A DNA stretch of 64,000 bases from Tautonia sp040717455. Its GTDB lineage: Bacteria > Planctomycetota > Planctomycetia > Isosphaerales > Isosphaeraceae. The DNA lies in assembly GCF_040717455.1 (NCBI RefSeq), contig NZ_JBFEFH010000002.1, positions 1-64,000 on the forward strand. Reading direction: 5' to 3'. The notes beneath the pieces are model-generated. The model searched no databases. It was not told the DNA's origin and saw only the letters and a list, made by a program, of their open reading frames with translations. This document shows, piece after piece, positions 18,297 through 28,100 of this stretch. The number at the start of each line of letters is the position of its first letter. Within the stretch, counting starts at the first letter, position 1. Made by a program: the position numbers and the translations under genes.

Positions 18297-20414
18297 TCAC
18301 TCCTCCGAGACGAGGATCACCATCGACCGGCCCGTCACGCGGTACGGCTTCATGATGGGGACGATCGGCCCTTCATCCAGGCCCACCGCGTCGTCGGGCG
18401 AGGGGAGCGAGGTGTCCACGGCCCGCCGCCAGGGACGGCCCGAGGGGGAGGCCGGGATCGTGAACGAGAGTGGCTGCCAGTAGGCGTTGAACGCGATGTA
18501 GATGTCGCGGTCGATCACGCCCGGACGGTCGCAGCGGCGGCCGTCGAGGGCCAGGGCGAGCGTGTGGCTGTCGTAGCCGAAGTCGGGCTCGCCGGGCCGG
18601 ACCCCGTGCCAGACGACGTCGGGCGGGAACCCGGCCGCCCGCTTCAGGAAGGTCCGACGCCGCAGGGCCGGGTGCCGCTTCCGCAGGGCGATCATCTGCT
18701 TGACGAACCGGTGGAAGTCGGCGTGCTCCTCCAGCAACGACCAGTCGACCCAGCTCGTCTCGTTGTCCTGGCACCAGGCGTTGTTGTTCCCCCCCTGGGT
18801 CCGGAGGAACTCGTCCCCCCCCAGGATCATCGGCACCCCCTGGCTCACCATCAACGTGGCGATCAGGTTGCGGGCCTGGCGGGCCCGCAGCGACAACACG
18901 GCCGAATCCTCCGTCGGCCCCTCGGCGCCGCAGTTCCACGAGGCGTTGTCGTTGTGGCCGTCGCGGTTGTCCTCGCCGTTGGCCAGGTTGTGCTTCTGGT
19001 TGTACGAGACGAGGTCGTGCAGCGTGAAGCCGTCGTGGCAGGTGATCAGGTTCACCGAGTGCAACGGGCCGCGGTCGGCGTACAGGTCCTGGCTGCCGCA
19101 GAGCCGGGTGGCGAGCAGGTCCACCTGGCCGCAGTCCCCCTTCCAGAAGCGCCGCACGTCGTCGCGGTAGTGGCCGTTCCACTCCGACCAGCGCGCCCCG
19201 CCCGGGAAGCTGCCGACCTGGTACAACCCGGCCGCGTCCCACGGCTCGGCGATCAGCTTCGTGTCGCGGAGCAACGGGTCCTCGCTGATCATCTCCACCA
19301 CCGGCGGCTCGATCAGCACGTTCCCCTTCTTGTCGCGCCCGAGGACCGACGCCAGGTCGAACCGGAAGCCGTCGACGTGCGACTCGGCCACCAGGTTCCG
19401 CAGGCAGGCGAGGATCAGGTTGCGCACCACCGGGTGATTGCTGTTGACCGTGTTGCCGCAACCGGTGAAGTTGTGATAGCGCCCCTGCTCGTCGACCAGG
19501 TAGTACAGCTCGTTGTCCAGCCCCCGGAAGCTGTAGGTCGGGCCGCCCTCGCCCCCCTCGGCCGTGTGGTTGAAGACGACGTCGAGCACCACCTCGAGCC
19601 CGGCGTCGTGGAAGGCGCGGACCATCCGGCGGAATTCCTCCCAGGGGGCGGTCCGCTCCGGGTTGCTGGCATACGCCGCCTTCGGCGCGGCGTAGGCGAT
19701 GGTGTTGTATCCCCAGAAATTGCGGTTCCGCTGGCCGGTGTACGGATTGACGAAGGGGCAATCGTTCTCGTCGAACTCGTCGATCGGCAGTAGCTCGACC
19801 CCGGTGATCCCCAGGTCCTTCAGGTACGCGATCTTCTCCGACAGGGCGGCGAAGGTGCCCGGGTGGCGGGCCCCCGAATTCGGATTCGCCGTGAAGCCTC
19901 GCACGTGCAGCTCGTAGAGGATCGAGTCTTCGAGCGGGATGCGCGGGTGCAGGTCGTTGATCCGGTCGTAGTCCGACGGCATCGTCAGGCTCAGCCGGGG
20001 CGTGGTGCCGGTCTGGCCCCAGGCCGTGCCGCACGAGAGCGCCCGGCAGGCCGGGTCGATCAGGATCTTCGACGGGTCGTAGCGGTGCGGGCCGCCCTTC
20101 GGGCCGTCGACCCGATAGCCGTAGCAGAAGTCGCCGTTGAGGCCCTCGACCCGGACGTGCCAGTGGTCCCCCGTCCGGTTCAGCCTCGGGTCGAGCGGGA
20201 TCTCCGCCAGGATCGAACCGTTGCAGATCTCGCAGAGCACCAGGCTGACCGAGTGCGCGTGCCGGCAGATCAAGACGAAATTCACGCCCCCTTGCGTGCG
20301 GTTGGCGCCCAGGGGCAGGGGCTCTCCTCGGGTCACGGTCAGCTCGTGCTCTCGATAACGGTAGGAGCCGAGCGTCCCGTTGCGGACCGGGCCGTGGTCG
20401 ATCATCGTGGCCAT
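18297..20414 (-). CDS. glgX: Glycogen debranching protein GlgX
   Basis: A 705-residue glycoside hydrolase of family 13, isoamylase/GlgX type, that removes alpha-1,6 branches from glycogen limit dextrins. An N-terminal carbohydrate-binding domain (about residues 25-125) is followed by the catalytic barrel. Conserved regions: DVVFNH (278-283), GFRFDLASVLG with nucleophile D353, acid/base E390 in AEPWDA, and transition-state stabilisers H460-D461 in CHDGFTLHD. Length fits the family (about 650-750). The start could be 20414 or the ATG three codons on. It is isolated from other glycogen genes here. Confidence 0.95.
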   Translation of the reverse strand: MATMIDHGPVRNGTLGSYRYREHELTVTRGEPLPLGANRTQGGVNFVLICRHAHSVSLVLCEICNGSILAEIPLDPRLNRTGDHWHVRVEGLNGDFCYGYRVDGPKGGPHRYDPSKILIDPACRALSCGTAWGQTGTTPRLSLTMPSDYDRINDLHPRIPLEDSILYELHVRGFTANPNSGARHPGTFAALSEKIAYLKDLGITGVELLPIDEFDENDCPFVNPYTGQRNRNFWGYNTIAYAAPKAAYASNPERTAPWEEFRRMVRAFHDAGLEVVLDVVFNHTAEGGEGGPTYSFRGLDNELYYLVDEQGRYHNFTGCGNTVNSNHPVVRNLILACLRNLVAESHVDGFRFDLASVLGRDKKGNVLIEPPVVEMISEDPLLRDTKLIAEPWDAAGLYQVGSFPGGARWSEWNGHYRDDVRRFWKGDCGQVDLLATRLCGSQDLYADRGPLHSVNLITCHDGFTLHDLVSYNQKHNLANGEDNRDGHNDNASWNCGAEGPTEDSAVLSLRARQARNLIATLMVSQGVPMILGGDEFLRTQGGNNNAWCQDNETSWVDWSLLEEHADFHRFVKQMIALRKRHPALRRRTFLKRAAGFPPDVVWHGVRPGEPDFGYDSHTLALALDGRRCDRPGVIDRDIYIAFNAYWQPLSFTIPASPSGRPWRRAVDTSLPSPDDAVGLDEGPIVPIMKPYRVTGRSMVILVSEE

Positions 20415-20565
20415 GGTGCGGGCAAACCTCTCCTTCGAGCCCTCGGTCCGGGCGCGGCGCGATCGCCCAGGCCCTTTTCTCAGACCGACGCAGAACAGTA
20501 CGTCCCCCCCCTCGATCGGTCAACGGCCCCCCCGCGGACGAGCGATTCCGGCCTTTCCTGGCCGA

Positions 20566-20916
20566 TCACCGCTTGCCGAAGATCCGACCGAACCGCCTGG
20601 GCGATTCGGGCCGATTGAACCGGAGCAGATCCAACGGCGATCGGTAATAGGGGCTCGGTTCCAGGGTCGGCGACGGGCGGCTGGCGGCCATCGAATTGAA
20701 GATCGGCGAGTAATACGGCGACGGCCCGTTGCTGAAGTCGGACGGATAGGCCCAGATCGCCCCGTAGCCGTCGAACGGCCCGAAGAACCCGCTGCGGAAG
20801 CTCGCGCTCGGCGACGACTGCCCGAAGGCCCCGGGCGTCAGCCCGAGCAGCAGCAATAGCAACAGCAACGCGGCCGGGCCGATGGCACGGCGGAGCAGGG
20901 GGGCTCGCTGCATCAT
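20566..20916 (-). CDS. Small exported protein of unknown function
   Basis: A 116-residue protein with a signal peptide (MMQRAPLLRRAIGPAALLLLLLLLG, then TPGAFGQS) and a mature part rich in proline, serine, tyrosine and phenylalanine (FFGPFDGYGAIWAYPSDF, PSPYYSP), ending in basic residues RRFGRIFGKR. GGGGAG lies eight bases upstream of the ATG. No domain recognised. It follows 150 bp upstream of glgX on the same strand, but a shared function is not indicated. Confidence 0.62.
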   Translation of the reverse strand: MMQRAPLLRRAIGPAALLLLLLLLGLTPGAFGQSSPSASFRSGFFGPFDGYGAIWAYPSDFSNGPSPYYSPIFNSMAASRPSPTLEPSPYYRSPLDLLRFNRPESPRRFGRIFGKR

Positions 20917-21337
20917 CCGAAGACTCCCCGATCAGTCAAGACCCTGAGCGGCGCCGTCCCTCCTCACACGGCCAGGCCGATCGAATCAGTATGCGGGGCC
21001 CGACTCGCCCCGATTGGCTCTCCCCAAACCGTAGCACCCGGCGCGTGCCCCGGTGGGTCCTTTTCGATCGAAATGCGTTCCGATCGCGTCGGTCGGGCCC
21101 CCCACGCCGACCTTCCGGCATCGGGCCTCGCCGGGAGCCGGGCGCCAGCTCCCCGGATCCCGAACCTCGCCCGTGCGGGACGAGAAGAAATCCGGAGCAA
21201 TGCGTGGCCTGGCGTGGCAGAATGTGGCCCGGCGTCCCCGGTCGACCCTCTGGTCCAGGGGTCCCGGGGGGTGCTCGCGGCGGGCTCGGAGTGGGCCCAC
21301 CTCGTCCTCAAACGTCTTCACCCCGAGGGGATTGCTC
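20917..21337. other. Divergent intergenic region
   Basis: It separates a small exported-protein gene (minus) from the YncE-like/phosphoesterase gene (plus) and should contain both promoters. No gene, RNA or strong hairpin seen; frames crossing it are arginine/proline-rich and judged non-coding. Confidence 0.5.
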
Positions 21338-24007
21338 GTGTCCCGTCCATGCTCACTGATCGGTCTGGCCGTCCTGGCGGCCTGCCTCCTCCCCCCGTCC
21401 TGGGCGAGTGCCCAGGACCCGACCCCGAGGGTCGGGCAAGACGACGCCTCCGGCGCCACCCTGGTCACGACCCGGCAGCGGATCCGGCCCGCCGGGGAGT
21501 CGGTCGAGTATCCCGGCCGGCCGGTCGACGTGGCCGTCTCGCCCGACGGCTCCCGGGTCGTCGCCAAGGACAACCGCGGCGTGCTGGTCATCGACGCCCG
21601 GACCTGGCAGATCAGCCAGCAACTCCGCTTCCCCGACGGCGGCGGCTCGATGCACGGCATCGCCATCTCCCGGGACGGCCGACGATTCTGGGCCACCTCG
21701 GCGCAAAGCCACCTTTATGAAGCCACCCTGGCCGACGACGGCTCCTTCGCCTGGTCGCGCACCATCGCCCTGCCCGGTCCCGACGGCGAGGGCCCTTCGC
21801 ACGCCTGCGGGATCGCCCTGAACGACGACGAGACGATTGCCTACGTCGCCCTCTCCCGCAACAACGCGGTCGGCCAGGTCGACCTGGCCAGCGGCGAGAT
21901 CGTCCGCGAGATCCCCGTCGGCGTCGCCCCCTTCGACGTCCAGCTCGATCCCGGCGGCACGGCCCTCTATGTCTCCAACTGGGGGGGCCGACGCCCGGTT
22001 GATGGCGAACTGACCGCCCCGTCGTCCGGCACCCCCGTGCTCGTCGACGACCGCGGCGTCGCCAAGAGCGGGACCGTGGGCAAGGTCGACCTGGAACAAG
22101 GGGCCATGACCGTCGAGGTCGCCACCGGCCTGCACCCGAGCGACCTCGTCCTCGACCCCGAGGCCGGCCGCCTCTACGTCGCCAATGCCAATTCCGACAC
22201 CGTCGGCATCCTCGACGTCTCGGACGGCGCCTTCGCCGAGGTCGGCGAGATCCTCGTCCGCCCCGACCCCACCTTGCCCTTCGGCAGCGCCTCGAACGCC
22301 TTGGCCCTCTCCGCAGACGGCCGGACGCTCTACGTCGCCAACGGCGGCAACAACGCCGTGGCCGTCGTCTCCTTGAATGGCGAGCGGACCGGCGGCGAGG
22401 TGCTCGGCTTCATCCCGGCGGCCTGGTACCCCGGCGGCCTGGCACTCGGCCCCGACGGCTCGTTGTTCATCGCCAACGTCAAGGGGCTCGGCTCCCGCAG
22501 CGAGCCGGAAGACCCGGCGAAAGGCCGATCGGTCTACGCCTACCTCGGCACCGTTCAGAAGGTCGAGCCGGCCGACGATGCCACCCTGGCCGAGTGGACC
22601 GCGCAGGTCCTCGAAGACGCCCGAGTCCCCCAGACCCTCCGCGCCTGGGAACGCGAGCAGGTCCGGGCCGACGTCGCCCCCCGCCCGGTCCCCGAGCGGC
22701 TGGGAGAGCCCTCGGTCTTCGAGCACGTCGTCTACATCATCAAGGAAAATCGCACGTATGATCAGGTCTTCGGCGACCTCCCCCAGGGGGAAGGGGACCC
22801 GAACCTCTGCATCTTCGGCCGCGAGGTCACGCCCAATCACCACGCCCTGGCCGAGCAGTTCGCCCTGCTCGACAACTTCTACTGCAACGGCGTCCTCTCG
22901 GCCGACGGCCACTCCTGGTCGACCGAGGGGTACGTGACCGACCACCTCGAGAAGGCCTTCGGCGGCTTCACCCGCAGCTACACCTTCGGCGACGACCCGA
23001 TCACCTACGCCTCGACCGGGTTCATCTGGGACAACGTCCTGCTGCGCGGCCTGACCTTCCGCAACTACGGCGAGATGGACTACGCCGAGCCCGTCCCGGC
23101 CGACGCCACCTTCACGCAGATCTATGAGGACTTCCTCAACGGCGCGAACGAGATCACGTTCACCCAGAACATCGGGATCGACACCCTCCGCCGCTATTCC
23201 AGCCCCAGCTTCCCCGGCTGGAACATGAAGATCCCCGAAGTCCTCCGCGCCGACCGCTTCCTCAAGGAGCTGGCCGAGTTCGAGGAAAACGGCGACTTCC
23301 CCAACTTCGTGATGATCTTCCTGCCCCAGGATCACGGCTCGGGCACCACCCCCGGCATGCCCACACCGAACGCCCACATGGCCGACAACGACCTGGCCCT
23401 CGGCCGGATCGTCGAGGGGATCAGCGCCAGCCGCTTCTGGCCGAAGACGTGTGTCTTCGTGATCGAAGACGACCCGCAGAACGGCTTCGATCACATCGAC
23501 GGCCACCGATCGCTCTGCCTCGTCGCCTCCCCCTACACCAGGCGAGGGGCCGTCGTCAGCGAGTTCTACAACCAGACCTCCGTCCTGCACACCATGGAGC
23601 GCATCCTCGGCCTGCCCCCCATGAATCAGATGGACGCCATGTCCCCCCTGATGACCGAGTGCTTCACCGACGAGCCCGACCTCACCCCCTACACCGCGCT
23701 CCCCGTCACCATCCCGCTCGACGAGCTGAACAAGCCCGTCAGCCAGCTCCCCCCCGGCCAGCGGGTCTGGGCCGAGGCCAGCCTCGCCCAGGACTTCTCC
23801 CTCTTCGACCGCGCCGACGAGGACACCCTCAATCGCATCCTCTGGCATTATGCCAAGGGGGCCGAGACCCCCTATCCCGCCCACCTCGCCGGCGCCCACG
23901 GCACCGGCCTCAAGAATCGCAAGCTCATCCACGTCGAGTTCGAGGACGACGACGATGAAGACGAGGACGACGATGAAGACGAGGACGACGCGGACGGCGA
24001 TGACTGA
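21338..24007 (+). CDS. Exported YncE-like beta-propeller / phosphoesterase fusion
   Basis: An 889-residue protein. GTG at 21338 is chosen because GAGGGG lies seven bases upstream and the product then starts with a signal peptide (VSRPCSLIGLAVLAACLLPPSWASAQ). Residues about 55-410 form a seven-bladed YVTN/YncE-type propeller (repeats such as LYVANANSDTVGILDVSDG and LYVANGGNNAVAVVSLNG). From about residue 464 comes a phosphoesterase domain (PF04185): YIIKENRTYDQVFG, DNFYCNGVLSADGHSWSTEG and a metal-site region QDHGSG...HMADND. The C-terminus is a run of about 20 aspartate/glutamate residues. Phosphodiester hydrolysis is predicted; the substrate is unknown. Confidence 0.9.
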   Translation: MSRPCSLIGLAVLAACLLPPSWASAQDPTPRVGQDDASGATLVTTRQRIRPAGESVEYPGRPVDVAVSPDGSRVVAKDNRGVLVIDARTWQISQQLRFPDGGGSMHGIAISRDGRRFWATSAQSHLYEATLADDGSFAWSRTIALPGPDGEGPSHACGIALNDDETIAYVALSRNNAVGQVDLASGEIVREIPVGVAPFDVQLDPGGTALYVSNWGGRRPVDGELTAPSSGTPVLVDDRGVAKSGTVGKVDLEQGAMTVEVATGLHPSDLVLDPEAGRLYVANANSDTVGILDVSDGAFAEVGEILVRPDPTLPFGSASNALALSADGRTLYVANGGNNAVAVVSLNGERTGGEVLGFIPAAWYPGGLALGPDGSLFIANVKGLGSRSEPEDPAKGRSVYAYLGTVQKVEPADDATLAEWTAQVLEDARVPQTLRAWEREQVRADVAPRPVPERLGEPSVFEHVVYIIKENRTYDQVFGDLPQGEGDPNLCIFGREVTPNHHALAEQFALLDNFYCNGVLSADGHSWSTEGYVTDHLEKAFGGFTRSYTFGDDPITYASTGFIWDNVLLRGLTFRNYGEMDYAEPVPADATFTQIYEDFLNGANEITFTQNIGIDTLRRYSSPSFPGWNMKIPEVLRADRFLKELAEFEENGDFPNFVMIFLPQDHGSGTTPGMPTPNAHMADNDLALGRIVEGISASRFWPKTCVFVIEDDPQNGFDHIDGHRSLCLVASPYTRRGAVVSEFYNQTSVLHTMERILGLPPMNQMDAMSPLMTECFTDEPDLTPYTALPVTIPLDELNKPVSQLPPGQRVWAEASLAQDFSLFDRADEDTLNRILWHYAKGAETPYPAHLAGAHGTGLKNRKLIHVEFEDDDDEDEDDDEDEDDADGDD

Positions 24008-24031
24008 TCGCTGATCGATCGGGTATCCTCG

Positions 24032-24060
24032 GGGGAGGGTGAACTCCGCTCACCCTCCCC
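24032..24060 (+). terminator. Hairpin terminator
   Basis: Perfect 11-bp stem GGGGAGGGTGA (24032-24042) with its complement at 24050-24060 and a 7-nt loop, 25 bp after the stop of the phosphoesterase gene. No T-run follows. Confidence 0.75.
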
Positions 24061-24092
24061 GTTGCCGAGCCGTGTCGAGGACCCCTTCCGCC

Positions 24093-24851
24093 ATGCCGAT
24101 CCACGACTGGACCCGCGTCCCGGCGGGAACCTTCCACGACTTCCACCACGAATGGATCTCGACGATCAAGCGAGCCCTGAATGACGGGCTCCTGCCGGAC
24201 GGCTACTACGCCATGGCCGAGCAGATTGCCGGGGGCATGGGTCCCGACGTCCTCACCCTGGAGCGTCCCACGCCCCGGGATCCGCTCCCGGAGCCGGGCC
24301 AGGAGGGGGGACTGGCCCTCGCCACCCGGCCGCCTCGCGTCCGCTTTCATGCCGGTCGAGAAGACGACCTCCTCGCCCGCAAGGCGAAGGCGGTGGTCGT
24401 GCGCCATTCGAGCGATCACCGCGTCGTGGCCATGGTCGAACTCGTCTCACCGGGCAACAAGAGCAGCCGGTACGCCATCGACGCCTTCGTCCGCAAGGTG
24501 AGAGACGCCCTCCACGCCGGCATCCACCTGCTGATCGTCGACCTCTTCCCGCCCGGCCCCCGCGACCCGCACGGCATCCACCAGGTGATCTGGGAGGAAG
24601 GCAGCCCCGGCGACTTCCCCCTGACCGCGGATGAGCCCCTCGCCTGCGTCTCCTACATCGGCGGCCCCGTGGGCGAGGTCTTCCTCGAACCCGTCGCCGT
24701 CGGCCGCCCCTTGCCCGAGATGCCCCTGTTCCTCTCCGAGGCCATCTACGTCCCCGTGCCCCTCGATGCCACCTACCAACGGGCCTGGGACGCCGTCCCT
24801 ACCTTCTGGCGCAATGCCATCACCTCAATCCCCCCTCAATCCTCTGCCTGA
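24093..24851 (+). CDS. DUF4058 family protein
   Basis: A 252-residue protein opening MPIHDWTRVPAGTFHDFHHEWI, the near-invariant start of planctomycete DUF4058 proteins, which fixes the ATG at 24093. Residues 110-160 contain VAMVELVSPGNKSSR...AFVRKVRDALHAGIHLLIVDL, resembling the acidic/lysine core of the PD-(D/E)XK nuclease and Uma2 fold (inference). No signal peptide. DUF4058 copies are numerous in some planctomycetes and cyanobacteria; function is unknown. It stands alone between a terminator and the giant beta-helix gene. Confidence 0.9.
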   Translation: MPIHDWTRVPAGTFHDFHHEWISTIKRALNDGLLPDGYYAMAEQIAGGMGPDVLTLERPTPRDPLPEPGQEGGLALATRPPRVRFHAGREDDLLARKAKAVVVRHSSDHRVVAMVELVSPGNKSSRYAIDAFVRKVRDALHAGIHLLIVDLFPPGPRDPHGIHQVIWEEGSPGDFPLTADEPLACVSYIGGPVGEVFLEPVAVGRPLPEMPLFLSEAIYVPVPLDATYQRAWDAVPTFWRNAITSIPPQSSA

Positions 24852-25114
24852 CCCGCCCCGCCCCAATCCCCCGCCTTCCGTTAACCTGGGGCACTTGCGA
24901 AAGCGATTCGGACATGAGAGACTGTCGCCCGCGCACCCGAGCCAGGTCCGCTCACCGGACACCTTGCGTTCGCGCATGACTGGATGGTAGCGTTGATCGG
25001 CCACCGATTCCCAGGCAATCCCGGCGGTTGGGCGCGGAGGAACCGTGCTCGACGGGCCACAAGGGACGGGAACCCGGCACACCACGAGCGGTTGCACCGA
25101 TTGAGGAAACAGCG

Positions 25115-28100
25115 ATGAGTCGACAGGGTGGTCGAGCGGTCCGGGCGTCATTCCGCCGTCGCGGGGCACGGGGGCGTCGGTTGAGCGTCGAGCCGATGGA
25201 GCGGCGGGCCCTGCTGGCGACGATCCAGGTCACGACCCTGCTCGATACGCTCGTCCCGATCCCCGGGCAGGTCAGCCTGCGATCGGCGATCGAGGCCGTC
25301 AATGCCGGGGGCTCGGCCAATCTCGACGTCCTGGCCAACACCACCGGCACCTTCGGCGACGACGACCGGATCGTCTTCAACGGCCTGAGCGGGTCGATCG
25401 TCCTGGTCGGCAGCCTGCCCGACCTGGTCGCGCCCGTGGTCCTCGACGGCTCGACCGGCGCCGGCTTCTCGGATCGCCCCGTCCTGACGATCGACGGCGA
25501 CCGCGTGGCCAACAACACGATCCGGATCACCGGGCCGGACGTGACGATCCAGTCCTTCGCCGTCATCGGCAGCCGGGGGCCGGGCGTCCTGATCACCGGC
25601 GCCGCCGCGACGGGGGCGATCCTCCAGGGCAACCACATCGGCGTCGATGCCGCCGGGACGACCGCCGAGCCGAACCTCGGCGGCGGCGTCGTCGTGGCCA
25701 ACGGCGCGAGCAACGCCCGGATCGGCGGCCCGCTCTCGGCCCCCTTCGTGCTCGGTTCCATCGGCAACGTCATCGCCGGCAATGACACCGACAACGTCCT
25801 GCTCGACAGCGCCCAGAACGTCGTCGTGCAGGGGAATTTCATCGGCACCGACCGCACCGGCACGGTCGCCATGCGCGACGAAAACCTCGGCGTCGACGGC
25901 CACGGCGTGCAGATCGTCGGCGGCTCGGGCCATTCGATCGGCGGCCTGACGGCGAACCTCGGCAACCTGATCTCCGGCAACGGCATCAACGGCGTCGAGG
26001 TCCGCGCAGGCAATGGGAACCTGATCGCCGCCAACCGGATCGGCACGGCGGTCGATGGCGTGAACCCGTTGCGGAACGAGTTCCTCGGCATCCGGCTCCA
26101 GCAGGCCACCGTCAATAACACCATCGGCGGTGCGAACGCCACTCCCTTTGTTCTCTCGGCCGGCAACCTGATCGCCCACAACGGCGGCGACGGCATCCGC
26201 ATCCAGGGGCCGGGCACCACCGGCAACGTCGTGGCCGGCAACTTCGTCGGCGTCGACGTCACCGGGACGACCGCCCGGGAGAACATCGACACCGGCATCG
26301 AGATCAACAACGCTACCTCCAACACCATCGGCGGCACGAGCGCCGGCATGGGCAACCTCGTCTCCGGCAACCGGGGCGACGGCATCCTGCTCACCGGCGC
26401 CGGCGCCGCGAACAACGTCATCCAGGGGAACCGGATCGGCACGAACGCCTCGGGAACGGCCGCCATCCCGAACCAGGAAGACGGCATCGAGGTCAACGGC
26501 GGCCAGAACAACACCATCGGCGGCGCAGCGGCCGGGGCCGGCAACCTGATCTCCGGCAACGGCAGCGACGGCATCGAGCTGGAGCGCACCTCCTCCGGGA
26601 ACATCGTCCAGGGGAACCTGATCGGCACGAATTTCAACGGCACGGCCGCCGTGCCCAACGTCGAGAACGGCGTCCGGCTCGATGCCGGGCCGGTCAACGT
26701 CGGCGGCACCCCCCAGTTCCTCGGCGCCATCAACAACACGATCGGCGGCGTGAACGCCACCAGCGGGGTCCGGACCGCGGGCAACCTGATCTCGGGCAAC
26801 GGCCGCAACGGCATCCTGCTCTACGGCGGGCCGACCTCGAACAACGCGATCCTCGGCAACTTCGTCGGCACCAACGCCGCCGGTTCGGCCGCGATCGGCA
26901 ACACCCTGCACGGCATCCTGCTCGAAGGGGCCTCGAACAACACCATCGGCGGCGAGAACGTCAGCGTCAATCCCGGGGCGCTCCGCTCCGGCAACCTCGT
27001 CTCCGGCAACGGCGGCGACGGCATCCGCCTGACGACCCTCCTGAACGAGCCGGGCGGCAACAACGCCGCCAGCTCCGGCAACCTGATCTCGGGCAACTTC
27101 GTCGGCACGAATCCTTCGGGCTCCTCGGCGATCGGCAACGCCGGGGCGGGCATCGCCCTGATCGGCGACTCCAACGCCGCCGGCAACCTCACCGGCAACA
27201 CGATCGGCAATGTGAACGCCACCCCCGCCGGCCTGAGGCGCGGCAACCTCGTCTCCGGCAACGCCGGGCCGGGCATCCTGCTCCAGGGCCCGGCGGTCAC
27301 CGGCAACACCGTCCTCGGCAACTTCGTCGGCACGAGCGTCACCGGCCTGGCCCCGATCGGCAACGCCGTCGGCATCCGGGTCAGCCAGGCGGCGGGCAAC
27401 ACGATCGGGGCGGGCAACATCGTCTCAGGCAACATCAGCCACGGCGTCCACCTGACTGGCGGCGGCACCACCAACACGCTCGTGACCGGCAACTTCATCG
27501 GCCTCGGCCCGGTCGGCGCGACGGCCGTCCCCAACGGCGGCGACGGCATCCGGGTCGACGGCTCCCCGGCCAACACCCTGACCGGCAACGTCGTCTCCAG
27601 CAATGCGGGAGCGGGGATCGCCCTGGTCGGCCCCGGTGCCTCGAACAACCTGATCCGATCGAGCCGGATCGGCACCGACGACCTCGGCCTCAGTGCCCGA
27701 GCCAACCTCGGCGGCGGCATCCTCCTGACCAACGCCGCCAACACCACCATCGGCGGCGTGCTCCCGGCCGACGGCAACATCATCTCCGGCAACGGCGGCT
27801 CGGGCATCGTCCTGCAAGGGGCCGGCACCTCGAACACCCAGATCTTCGGCAACGTGATCGGCCTCGACGCCACCGGAGACGCCGCCCTCGGCAACGCCTC
27901 CCACGGCGTGGCGATCCTCAACGGGGCCTCGGCCAATCGCGTCGGCGGAGACGCGACCGGCTCCGGCAACCTCATCTCGGGCAACGGCGGCGACGGCGTC
28001 GTCCTCGCCGCCGGGGCATTTGAAAACCTCGTCTCGGGCAACGTCATCGGCGCCAATGTCGGGGGCACGTCGGCCCGAGGCAATGCCGGGACCGGCGTCC